Source of the DNA: a virus
Reading direction: 5' to 3' (one strand)
IMG/VR virus record: IMGVR_UViG_3300027906_000193
Coordinates: 1-20,784 of that record
DNA length: 20,784 bases
Shown one piece after another: positions 12,848 to 20,784 of this stretch. Below the pieces are notes generated by a model that was not told where the DNA came from, ran no database searches, and saw only the letters and a program-made list of their open reading frames with translations. Numbering within the stretch: the first letter of the stretch is position 1; each line of letters opens with the position of its first letter. The translations under genes and the position numbers were made by a program.

Positions 12848-15661
12848 ATGGCAAATTTTTATGCAAGAGATAGGGGGTATAGTGATTATCACTTAGAACT
12901 CCCTATCGAAAAGATGGCTCAAAAGGAGCTAAAGAAGGGTGCAGACAAGATAGAACAGATGAAAGCTAATCAAGCTTTAATCAAAACCCAAAAAGCTGAT
13001 TACATCAGTGCTTTAAATACTAAGTACAAACATGAGCGAGCAAACCATAAAGAGAATTGGAAGCTTGCACAAGCTAATTATGATCTAATCTTTGAACAGG
13101 AACAACAAAATGCTCAAAGAGAATTCGAGAACCTACAAGTAAGCAGGGGAAACCCTAGCCCTCAACAAATACAAAATAAAGGTTTAGGTTCTCTGATGGA
13201 GATGGCACCTGCCTTAATGGAAATGGTGGGTAGCTATGTTGAACAAGAGAAGGCTTTTAGAAATAAAGCTACAACCAACCTGATAATTGAGAAGAATATA
13301 TCAGGGGCAACAGCTGCTAAATGGGCAGAGAATAGAGAACTAATAGCTTCTAACTCATTTGAAGCTAAGATATATGCTCAAGAACAGGCTAGGATGCTCG
13401 GTGTAGAAGTAACTGCAGAAGAGATGCTGTCTATCATTGAGCTGTATGGTGAAAGGGATATGGCAGCTATGACTGCCTTTGCTCATACCTCAGCACCACT
13501 CTATCAAGGATTCTTAGCTGATCCTGATAATCAATCCATGGAGATTGTATTTGATGGTGGTGTAACAAAGACTTGGGGAGATATACGTAAAAGTAGAGAT
13601 CCTGCTGAATTCGCTGCAGCTCAGGCTCAGATGCGTGGCCACTTCATGGAGAAACATCAGATCAGTATTACTGATCAGGTGCCTGGAATACTTGGACCCA
13701 TCGGTGAGAACATAAGGAGAGTAGAAGCTCAAGAATCAGGTAGATTCCATAACCAATTAGAGCAGTACCGTCAAGATTATCTAGAAACTCACGACCTTAC
13801 TAGGTTTAATAATGCAAGAGTTGAAGGACCTGCCGCTATGGCATCCTTCCAACAACTGTGGGCTTATGAGAACCAAACATATGATGGTAAGCCAAATCAC
13901 AATGGTGCATTCAATATGATGACTTCAAACCTAAGAGAAGGTTTAAGGTTAGGCACCGTTAATTCAATTGATATAGAGAATTTCAGGCAAGCGAATAGTG
14001 AACACATGTCTCCCTGGAAGGAGGATGAAATTAATGCATTAGCAGATCTAGCTCAAGTAAAAGAGTTTCAAAAACAAAACCTAGAACAGAGAGTAGAGGA
14101 GGCAAGACAGAGTAGAGGTGGGGAAGCAGCTGAAGATTTCTTCTGGTCCCCAGATGGTATGAATGGCTCATTGAAAATACCTTTAGAACAATGGCGTGCA
14201 CAGATGGCAGATGCAGGTCTTTCTAGAGATACCATTGCTAAAGTCATATCAAACACACAATCCTCTGGTGGCCTTAAAGCACAGATGCCAAGTGAGAGAT
14301 ATAAAGAAACCTTTGATGCTGGTGAAGCAGATGCTATACTATCTATACGTGCCCAAGTAGCTAAGAATAATGAAATTGTACTAGGGGATAGTGAAAGTAT
14401 AAAGAATATTCCAGGCTATAATATGTTAGAAAATAGAGTAAAGACATATTATAATCAAGAGTTCAGTAGGCTATTAAGGGAACGTGGTGACGGTAATATT
14501 TCTAGCATCATGCAAGATGCAAAGAATAATACTGTAGCATGGTTAGAAGAGAATCCAGATTATGTCTCGTTGAACCCACCTAAGAGGATAGATCCTGTTA
14601 CAGGTGAAGAGATAGCATTATCTAACAAAGAGAGAAGTTTCACACGATTCCAAACACAAAGCAGAGAGAAGCCATGGTTATCAATGGCTATAGATTCATT
14701 AAATGATACACCAGGAGTTAATCCTGCAGCTAGAATTGAAGGAATAGCTGATGGAACCTATGATGCTGTTATAGCACGTGAACATATCACGAGCTTCTAT
14801 CAAGGTGGAAGTTGGAATGTACTAGCATTTGAGAACAGTTCTATAGGAAGAGAATTAGCTAGAAGAACAGGTTTACCAGCTAGTTATATTCTAGATATAC
14901 ATGCTCAAAAATACGGTTTAAATCGTCCACACAAAGATGATGTATTAACTAGAGAAGAGAAGAACAAACTACCCACAGGAATTCAACAAGTGTTAGATCA
15001 TCAAAGCAGTGTATCTGCAGAAGTAGCTAGAGCTGGTATGCAACCAGAGTATAGACAACTGTCTCCATATAGGCAGGTGAACAACCCGACAAGTGCATCA
15101 ACAATAGTTGGTGGTTTTGATCTTAGTTCATCAGACACACCAGTAAATGGGCAAGCATTAGCTTTCGCAATTTTAGGTGGAGAAGGAGGTTGGGATTCGA
15201 TTAACCCAGGAATTGTGGATCGTAGAATAAGTAAAAGTACAGCAGCTGAAGCTTGGAAAATCGCAATGTCATATACATCTGGCTCCAGCGCAATGGGCGC
15301 TTTCCAACATATGCCATCCATTAACAATAAAAATGTATTGAAACAGAGATGGGAAGCTGCTGGATTAGATTGGGAGAATGATCTATTCAGCCCAGAGAAT
15401 CAAGTAAAAATGAATTGGCACTTCATCAAATCAATTTACCCAGGTGTCGAACAGGATTTAGCAGCAGGTAATTTGAGGAGAGTAATGTCTAAACTAAGAG
15501 GAACTTGGCCTTCCATACCCGGAGGTAGTCAAGTAAATGCACATTCAGCAAGCTTTGAGGATAGATACTATAAATATTTGAAAGGTTATCGATTGAATGA
15601 TTATGGAACTGGTATGCCATCTAACTACCGAGGTGGGTATAGAGGAGCATTAGAAGTATGA
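12848..15661 (+). CDS. Internal virion protein, T7 gp15-like, fused to a lambda-R-type lytic transglycosylase domain
   Basis: A 937-residue protein; T7 gp15 has 747. gp15 is part of the internal core and, after ejection, of the channel across the periplasm. The N-terminal ~125 residues are charged helices (coiled-coil type). A long helical middle follows, with motifs such as YQGFLADPDNQSMEI. Residues about 768-915 look like the lambda endolysin R family (GH104): catalytic-type Glu779 in GGEGGWDS, SSAMGAFQHMP (813-823), LFSPENQ (846-852) and GTWPSIPGGSQ (885-895). The lambda R counterparts are SEGT, STGAGRYQ, DFSPKSQ and IWASLPGAG. This domain would cut peptidoglycan during DNA entry. In T7 that job belongs to a different domain in gp16. 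The stop overlaps the next start as ATGA. Confidence 0.88.
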   Translation: MANFYARDRGYSDYHLELPIEKMAQKELKKGADKIEQMKANQALIKTQKADYISALNTKYKHERANHKENWKLAQANYDLIFEQEQQNAQREFENLQVSRGNPSPQQIQNKGLGSLMEMAPALMEMVGSYVEQEKAFRNKATTNLIIEKNISGATAAKWAENRELIASNSFEAKIYAQEQARMLGVEVTAEEMLSIIELYGERDMAAMTAFAHTSAPLYQGFLADPDNQSMEIVFDGGVTKTWGDIRKSRDPAEFAAAQAQMRGHFMEKHQISITDQVPGILGPIGENIRRVEAQESGRFHNQLEQYRQDYLETHDLTRFNNARVEGPAAMASFQQLWAYENQTYDGKPNHNGAFNMMTSNLREGLRLGTVNSIDIENFRQANSEHMSPWKEDEINALADLAQVKEFQKQNLEQRVEEARQSRGGEAAEDFFWSPDGMNGSLKIPLEQWRAQMADAGLSRDTIAKVISNTQSSGGLKAQMPSERYKETFDAGEADAILSIRAQVAKNNEIVLGDSESIKNIPGYNMLENRVKTYYNQEFSRLLRERGDGNISSIMQDAKNNTVAWLEENPDYVSLNPPKRIDPVTGEEIALSNKERSFTRFQTQSREKPWLSMAIDSLNDTPGVNPAARIEGIADGTYDAVIAREHITSFYQGGSWNVLAFENSSIGRELARRTGLPASYILDIHAQKYGLNRPHKDDVLTREEKNKLPTGIQQVLDHQSSVSAEVARAGMQPEYRQLSPYRQVNNPTSASTIVGGFDLSSSDTPVNGQALAFAILGGEGGWDSINPGIVDRRISKSTAAEAWKIAMSYTSGSSAMGAFQHMPSINNKNVLKQRWEAAGLDWENDLFSPENQVKMNWHFIKSIYPGVEQDLAAGNLRRVMSKLRGTWPSIPGGSQVNAHSASFEDRYYKYLKGYRLNDYGTGMPSNYRGGYRGALEV
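15150..15593 (+). other. Region encoding the lambda-R-like peptidoglycan-cleaving domain
   Basis: This codes for residues about 768-915 of the gp15-like protein. The order and spacing of four lambda R landmarks are kept: Glu at the start, a Ser-x-x-x-Gly-x-[YF]-Gln loop, an [LD]FSPxxQ helix start and a W-x-S-[IL]-PG segment. Lambda R cuts glycan strands as a transglycosylase with a single essential Glu, which would be Glu779 here (codon 15182-15184). Confidence 0.72.
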
Positions 15662-18600
15662 CATATTCACAAACAGATAGACTAATCGAAGAGGCAAACA
15701 GGGATCAAGAGTATCACGATCAAGTAGCTGAAAACTACAGACAGGAGCAGGCAGCCGCAGAAGCTGCCTCTCAGCTCATACCTTCAGCTGCTGGTAAAGC
15801 TGGCCCTGACTTCATACCAGGCGCTTCAGAACAAGCACAAGGTCAACTTGATGCATATGAAGAAGATAATAAGAGTTGGGTTCAACAGTCTTTAGATAGT
15901 CAAGAGAATGCTTTAGATACAAAAATCTCTGTAGTACAAGGTCTAGGTGATACAGCTGTCGGCCTATTAGGTATGGCAGAGAACGTAGCACTACGTGGAC
16001 AACCTGGAGTTGTAGAACAATACGTTAAACCATTCTGGCATAAACATAACCCACAATCTGACAATGGAGCACACCATGCTGTACGTCAGATATCAGGCGT
16101 TGTCTTACCTTCACTACTAGCACCAGCAGCTATTGTACCTAGATTAGCTGCTGCACCATGGGCTGCTGCTCTACCAGGAGCTGTTAAGACTACAGGTGCA
16201 ATTGCAGCACGGTTAGGTATTGATACAACTATTGTCGCAGCGTCATCATCTGCTGAAGATGAGAACGCAGCTAAGGCATTAAATGATGCATTTGGTTGGG
16301 ACTTACCTTGGGCTACAAGAGAAGGTGCTGGACCTGACGAGAGACGTAAATACCAGCTATATGAGAACATGGGATTTGCCGCAGCAGGTGAACTCATAAC
16401 AGGTATTTTTGCTTTAAGATCTTATTACCAAGGAGTACCTAAGAAGAATCCATTTGAAGCCTCATGGGTACATGAATATGATGTACAAAGATGGAAAACA
16501 GCTAAAGAACCAGTAGCACCTGGTACAAAAGTTGAATGGGATCCTGGTCTAGTAGTAACACCTAAGACAGATGAAGCGGCTGCAGCATTAACAAGGAATG
16601 CTGATGAAATTGCGATGCAGGCGAGAAGCCCTGCTATCAGACAGATTGATGATCAGATTGATGAATTAGGTTTACTTGATGAATTAGGTGAAGCTGATGA
16701 AATGAGGTTAGCTGAATTAATTGAACTACGTAAACGTACAGAAATTGATGAACTACCACTTGATCCGGTAACTAAACACATTGATGAAGCTGCTCAAGTA
16801 CGTAATAATTCACTAGCTGATGAAGCTGCTGAACGTGCGCAAACTAATCAAGGTGAATATGATCCAATCCTACATGAACCTGCAGAAGCACAAGCACGTG
16901 GAGTCGCTAACAGTGGTGTTGCAGATCCTCTAGGAGCGGTCTATGATCATCATAGGATACAACATAACCTGAACACTACTAACGGACGTGCTAGAGCTGT
17001 TATGTCTACTAAGGGTATGCGTAAGTTCTTCAATGCTGCAGATGGTACAGAAAGAGGAGAGATCCTAGATGAAATTGTTGCTGCTGTAACTCCTGGTAAG
17101 GACATGGAAGCAATGATTGAAGGTACTTGGAAAGTAGTACCTGAAGAATTCCAAGCTGCTGTAGATCAAGTAGCTAGAGATATACATAATGTAGAACCTA
17201 AGCAATTTGCTGCTGCTGTTAATGACTTAAAGAGGAAGGTGTTGAAAGGAGCTGAATTCCTAGATACTGATGACTTCCTTGTATATGAAGCAGCTGTAAA
17301 GCAAGTACTAAGAGATCTAGATCCAGATCACATCAGAGCCTCTGCACTAGCAGTACAACAAGCTGCGGATGCAATAGCTAGTAACGCTAAGGCAGCAGTT
17401 ATATTAGATGATGTAGTAGAGACATCAAGACAACAAGGCATGTTATTCGAGAATCTCGGACTTGTAGCTAAAGAAACACGTGCAGTACGGTACCTATGGG
17501 GCTATACTGGTAACCTGTTAGACATGGCTAAGAGTAAGAAATTCAACGTACAACAACTTAGAGAGTTCCAAGAGGGATTCGCTAAGAATCTAGCTGATGC
17601 TAAAAACTCTGCTACTAATTTCGTAGAAGAAATGGAACGTGTTGCTCTATTTGAACCTGAATACTTAGATGCATTCATTAAAGCATATGACCTAACAGAA
17701 GGTAATGTAGATGATCTACTTAAGCTGCATAGATGGGCAGAACAGAATGTAAGTATTTCTAAACTGATTTGGGATAATGACCCAGCAGTTAAGAGTCTAT
17801 TAGTACAAGGTATACATGGTGTTCGATACAACAGTATGTTGAATGGTCTAGCACCTTTAAGAGCTTTTGCTGGTAACACTATGCTTACAGTAGGTAAGCC
17901 TGTTTCAGTATTAGCTGGTTCTGCATTCAAATCAATGACAGGTGATGCATCTGCTGGAGCTATAATCAAGAGAGCTTTATATACATATGGTGGTGTCGTT
18001 GAAAACTTCCAACGTGCATTTAAACATATGCATAGAGAGTGGAGTTTTGCTGTAGCTAATCCAGAACAAGCTATGATGCGTGGTCGTCATGATGTCAAGT
18101 TTGCTCCTAGTGATAACTTTGAAGTACTAGAGAGTATGGCAGAAGGATGGCGTGCTGAAGGTAAGCATGGTCAGCTAGCACTGCTTAACATGGCAAGAGC
18201 TACATCATGGTATAATAACCTGAGTATTAACCGTTGGGGTATTAATGCACTACACTCCATTGATGGGTTTACGAACTCCATGATGGCTAGTGGTATGGCA
18301 CGAGCTAAAGCTTATGACCAATTACTTGATAGTACTAACGGTGTAATCAGGCAAGGTGACTTCGATAAACTACAGAAGCAACTGTATGATAATTCATTCG
18401 ATAGAACTGGACTACTAACTGATGAGGCAGCTAAACATGCTTCACAAGAGATTGCTCTTAACTTAGATAGTAAGACAGTTAAAGATTTAGATAGATTAAT
18501 TGCTAGGGTACCTATCCTAAAACCTTTATTCATGTTCCCTAGAACTGGTGTAAATGGCTTTAAGATGGCCTGGTCATACAACCCATTAAGTGCTTTACCT

Positions 18601-19818
18601 GAAGCAATGGGTAAAGGTAATAAAGCATTCAGTGCTAAAACACCACAAGAAGTGATGGAAGTACTACGTACACATGGTATCACTGATGTAAGTGATCCTA
18701 TAGCAGCACTTAAATCACTCCAAGCAGAGTATCGTGGTCGTCAGATTATGGGATCTGCAGTTGTAATGGGTGCAGGACTGATGGCAGTCAATGGAGATCT
18801 AACTGGTAGTGGTCCAGTAGAAGCTTCAGAGAAACGTAAGATGATGGCTATGGGTTGGAAGCCTAATAGCATAAGATTAAACGGTGTATGGTATAGCTAT
18901 AAAGGTTTAGAACCTTATCAGCAAATACTTTCACTGACAGCAGACGTTGTATGGAATGGGCAACGTGCTGATTCACATTGGATGGAAGATGGATTATGGA
19001 AAATTGCTAATTCAATTTCAATGAACGTAACCAATCAAACCTTCCTTAGCGGTTTAGCACCACTTGCAGGACTCATCGGTCGTGATGAACGTGTAATCAA
19101 CAAGTTTATTGCAGGATGGACAGACCCATTAGTACCATTCTATTGGTCAGGCTCACGTAGTATCTTAAATAATATCATCAGCCCACAACTGAAAGATGTT
19201 GAAAATGATGTAATGTCATTCCATAAGAACTATAGTAAGTTCCTATTTGCTGATAGTGACCAATTAATGGATCAACTTGATGTATATACAGGACGACCAA
19301 TCAACTACCATGAGCCTATGACTGCAGCTCTAAATGGTTTACTACCATTCTTTAAGAGCAATGGTGGAACTGAACCATGGAGACAGTGGTTACTGAATAC
19401 AGGGTGGAATAATTTAAATACATTACGTGTCAACAGACTGACAGGACATAAACTAACAGCTAGAGAACGTCACTTTGTTAACAATTGGGTAGCAAAGCAT
19501 GGCGGACTACGGTTACAAGTACAGAAACTGATGGCTGACGATAAACGTGGTAACTATACTAAGAATTATGTAACTGCAAGAGGTCAGAAGAAACAGAAAG
19601 AGTTTCCAATCAGTGACTCTTATCTCCATAAAGAGTTAGATCGTATACATACGGCTGCATTTAACGCAGCTTGGAGTGCTTTACAACTAGAGAATCAGTC
19701 TTATGCAACCTTAGATGTATTAGAAAAGAATAAGAAAGGCCTCCTAAAGAGAGGTTCTAATCAAGAAGCCGCCCGTGTTCAATCACAAATAGATGACTTA
19801 CTGAAGTTAAACAGATAG
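15658..19818 (+). CDS. Internal virion protein, T7 gp16-like, without N-terminal transglycosylase
   Basis: A 1386-residue protein, near the 1318 of T7 gp16, the largest ejected core protein, which inserts in the inner membrane. Length, order and a mostly helical, Ala-rich composition support the call. The N-terminal 60 residues are charged and Gln/Glu/Ala-rich (YRQEQAAAEAASQLIP). They show no Glu-Ser and G-L-M-Q-type transglycosylase motifs as in T7 gp16, so the enzyme domain is absent here. Hydrophobic stretches occur near residues 141-200 (SGVVLPSLLAPAAIVPRLAA and on) and about 1026-1042 (SAVVMGAGLMAV). A repeat-like acidic stretch around 310-350 contains tandem DELGLLDELGEADEMRLAEL. The conserved-looking C-terminal half includes FMFPRTGVNGFKMAW. 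ATG overlaps the preceding stop as ATGA. Confidence 0.88.
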   Translation: MTYSQTDRLIEEANRDQEYHDQVAENYRQEQAAAEAASQLIPSAAGKAGPDFIPGASEQAQGQLDAYEEDNKSWVQQSLDSQENALDTKISVVQGLGDTAVGLLGMAENVALRGQPGVVEQYVKPFWHKHNPQSDNGAHHAVRQISGVVLPSLLAPAAIVPRLAAAPWAAALPGAVKTTGAIAARLGIDTTIVAASSSAEDENAAKALNDAFGWDLPWATREGAGPDERRKYQLYENMGFAAAGELITGIFALRSYYQGVPKKNPFEASWVHEYDVQRWKTAKEPVAPGTKVEWDPGLVVTPKTDEAAAALTRNADEIAMQARSPAIRQIDDQIDELGLLDELGEADEMRLAELIELRKRTEIDELPLDPVTKHIDEAAQVRNNSLADEAAERAQTNQGEYDPILHEPAEAQARGVANSGVADPLGAVYDHHRIQHNLNTTNGRARAVMSTKGMRKFFNAADGTERGEILDEIVAAVTPGKDMEAMIEGTWKVVPEEFQAAVDQVARDIHNVEPKQFAAAVNDLKRKVLKGAEFLDTDDFLVYEAAVKQVLRDLDPDHIRASALAVQQAADAIASNAKAAVILDDVVETSRQQGMLFENLGLVAKETRAVRYLWGYTGNLLDMAKSKKFNVQQLREFQEGFAKNLADAKNSATNFVEEMERVALFEPEYLDAFIKAYDLTEGNVDDLLKLHRWAEQNVSISKLIWDNDPAVKSLLVQGIHGVRYNSMLNGLAPLRAFAGNTMLTVGKPVSVLAGSAFKSMTGDASAGAIIKRALYTYGGVVENFQRAFKHMHREWSFAVANPEQAMMRGRHDVKFAPSDNFEVLESMAEGWRAEGKHGQLALLNMARATSWYNNLSINRWGINALHSIDGFTNSMMASGMARAKAYDQLLDSTNGVIRQGDFDKLQKQLYDNSFDRTGLLTDEAAKHASQEIALNLDSKTVKDLDRLIARVPILKPLFMFPRTGVNGFKMAWSYNPLSALPEAMGKGNKAFSAKTPQEVMEVLRTHGITDVSDPIAALKSLQAEYRGRQIMGSAVVMGAGLMAVNGDLTGSGPVEASEKRKMMAMGWKPNSIRLNGVWYSYKGLEPYQQILSLTADVVWNGQRADSHWMEDGLWKIANSISMNVTNQTFLSGLAPLAGLIGRDERVINKFIAGWTDPLVPFYWSGSRSILNNIISPQLKDVENDVMSFHKNYSKFLFADSDQLMDQLDVYTGRPINYHEPMTAALNGLLPFFKSNGGTEPWRQWLLNTGWNNLNTLRVNRLTGHKLTARERHFVNNWVAKHGGLRLQVQKLMADDKRGNYTKNYVTARGQKKQKEFPISDSYLHKELDRIHTAAFNAAWSALQLENQSYATLDVLEKNKKGLLKRGSNQEAARVQSQIDDLLKLNR

Positions 19819-19822
19819 CATT

Positions 19823-20784
19823 ATGGCTACAACAAAAAATACACATACAGGTAATGGTAGTTTAACTACCTTTGCCTTTACATTTCCCTATATCAAACAG
19901 AGCGATGTTAAGGTAAGTGTAGACAACGTAGATGTTGCTACATCCACTTACTCCTTCTCAGATGCTACTCATGTACAATTTAATACAGCCCCAGCTAATG
20001 CAGCTGCTATCTCTATTTATCGAGATACAGATGATAGTAATCTCGTTGCCACCTTCTACCCTGGCTCAGCTATTAGATCAGCTGACCTAAATGATAACTA
20101 TACACAGAATTTATATACAACTCAAGAAAACACTAATGATTCTGCTGAGGCTCTAGATAACTCACGAGAACTAGCAGATGGTGTATATACTTCAGCTATA
20201 TCAATTGCTAATACAGCTAAAACTACTGCTACCACAGCAGATACTAATGCTACTGCTGCTGTAAGTACTGCTAATACTGCATCAACTAATGCTAGTAATG
20301 CAGTTACTACAGCTAACACGGCTTCAACCAACGCTACTGCTGCTGTTAACACAGCTAACGCTGCAGACACTATTGCAGATAATGCTAAGTTAGCTACAGA
20401 TAGACTAGTTGGTACTACATCTGATAGTGGTAGTACCTGGACTGTTGCTGGTAATAATACTAATGCAAGCACTGACCCTAAAGGATTGGGGTATGCAATT
20501 ACAACAGCAGATTCAGCTGTAACTACTGCTAACACTGCATCTACAAACGCAACTACAGCACTAAATAACTCACGTGAATCTGATGGTTCAGGTGGTTATA
20601 ACAGTGCTATTTCTATTGCTAACACAGCTAAGACCACAGCTAACCAAGCTGCTTCTGACGTTTCTGATGCTTTGCTTTACACTAGCGTAGCTAATAAAGC
20701 AGCTTTAGAAGCACTAACACCTTCAGAAGATGGTTATTACCAGGTTAATGATTCAACAGGTTTAGCTAATGCTACTTGGGGTAT
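19823..20784 (+). CDS. Tail fibre protein, T7 gp17-like N-terminal part, cut by window end
   Basis: The frame is open from ATG 19823 to the window edge (320 codons). The first ~115 residues are the T7 fibre attachment domain: HTGNGSLTTFAFTFPYIK, then STYSF, FNTAPANAAAISIYRDTD, and the ATFYPGSAIRSADLNDNYTQ segment with a following LYTTQE. It docks the fibre on the adaptor/nozzle. After it comes an Ala/Thr/Asn-rich low-complexity shaft with TANTASTNA-type repeats and a duplicated block (see repeats). The last residues (KAALEALTPSEDGYYQVNDS) look like the start of another common fibre module. The receptor-binding tip is outside the window. ATG is 5 bases after the gp16-like stop, without a Shine-Dalgarno sequence. 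Confidence 0.93.
   Translation, partial: MATTKNTHTGNGSLTTFAFTFPYIKQSDVKVSVDNVDVATSTYSFSDATHVQFNTAPANAAAISIYRDTDDSNLVATFYPGSAIRSADLNDNYTQNLYTTQENTNDSAEALDNSRELADGVYTSAISIANTAKTTATTADTNATAAVSTANTASTNASNAVTTANTASTNATAAVNTANAADTIADNAKLATDRLVGTTSDSGSTWTVAGNNTNASTDPKGLGYAITTADSAVTTANTASTNATTALNNSRESDGSGGYNSAISIANTAKTTANQAASDVSDALLYTSVANKAALEALTPSEDGYYQVNDSTGLANATWG
20153..20230 (+). repeat. Fibre shaft duplicated block, copy 1
   Basis: Codes for LDNSRE...DGVYTSAISIANTAKTTA. It matches copy 2 at 20561-20641 in protein (SAISIANTAKTTA identical apart from the preceding residues) but differs at many third codon positions. The copies start 408 bases apart. Confidence 0.75.
20267..20335 (+). repeat. TANTASTNA repeats in the fibre shaft
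   Basis: Two exact protein copies of TANTASTNA at 20267-20293 and 20309-20335, 42 bases apart, and a third at 20525-20551. Synonymous changes between copies show old repeats kept at protein level. Confidence 0.75.
20561..20641 (+). repeat. Fibre shaft duplicated block, copy 2
   Basis: Codes for LNNSRESDGSGGYNSAISIANTAKTTA, the second copy of the block at 20153-20230, with a few inserted residues before SAISIANTAKTTA. Confidence 0.75.

Noticed and set aside
17502-17969. Minus-strand open frame of 155 codons inside the gp16-like gene
   Set aside because: Complement of an Ala-rich coding region; no ribosome binding site and no family resemblance.
20122-20535. Long open frame on the minus strand (137 codons, Ala/Val/Leu-rich)
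   Set aside because: It is the complement of the repetitive fibre shaft; its regular hydrophobic composition is produced by the repeat, and it has no start context of its own.

Overview
This window looks like the late half of a T7-like podovirus genome (Autographivirales type), most probably a marine cyanophage of the P-SSP7/Syn5 kind. The evidence is a co-directional set of genes on the + strand in the T7 order: portal, scaffold, major capsid, tail tubes A and B, gp14-, gp15- and gp16-like internal virion proteins, and tail fibre. This follows a phage ribonucleotide reductase pair, which is typical of marine cyanopodoviruses. The host assignment is an inference. It rests on the reductase context, a cyanobacterial-type YRG mini-protein and a secreted barrel-like protein of a kind seen in cyanophages. 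A related marine host such as SAR11 is not excluded. The window shows no tRNA, insertion sequence, integrase, CRISPR array or photosynthesis gene.

Layout. 1-1654: the end of the reductase large subunit, a short small subunit joined by a TAATG overlap, and a small unknown gene holding a perfect 9-bp inverted repeat. 1651-3263: two proteins of unknown function, the second in the slot of T7 gp7.3 and sharing its type of C-terminus. 3269-5596: portal and scaffold. 5597-6418: a cluster of very small genes (23, 18, 44, 16, 119 and 26 codons) encoding membrane, basic and secreted products, most of them too short for normal gene callers. 6419-6571: a gene-free leader with two hairpins before the capsid gene. 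6572-7723: major capsid protein, followed at 7740-7763 by a strong UUCG-loop terminator at the position of T7 T-phi. 7776-19818: tail tubes and ejection proteins, tightly packed. 19823 to the end: the start of the tail fibre, cut by the window edge.

How it works together. The reductase supplies deoxynucleotides for phage replication. Portal, scaffold and capsid proteins build the procapsid. Tail tube proteins A and B close the portal and carry the fibre. The gp14-, gp15- and gp16-like proteins are packed in the head and ejected to form a conduit across the cell envelope.

The most interesting departures from T7 are: (1) a lambda-R-type peptidoglycan-cleaving domain at the C-terminus of the gp15-like protein, where T7 carries a different enzyme at the N-terminus of gp16; (2) a fibre-like 'TGDGSTT...FNTAPA' module inserted near the C-terminus of tail tube B that matches the N-terminus of the tail fibre in the same window; (3) a class I reductase small subunit with all six metal ligands but no radical tyrosine at the usual place; and (4) the mini-gene cluster between scaffold and capsid genes.
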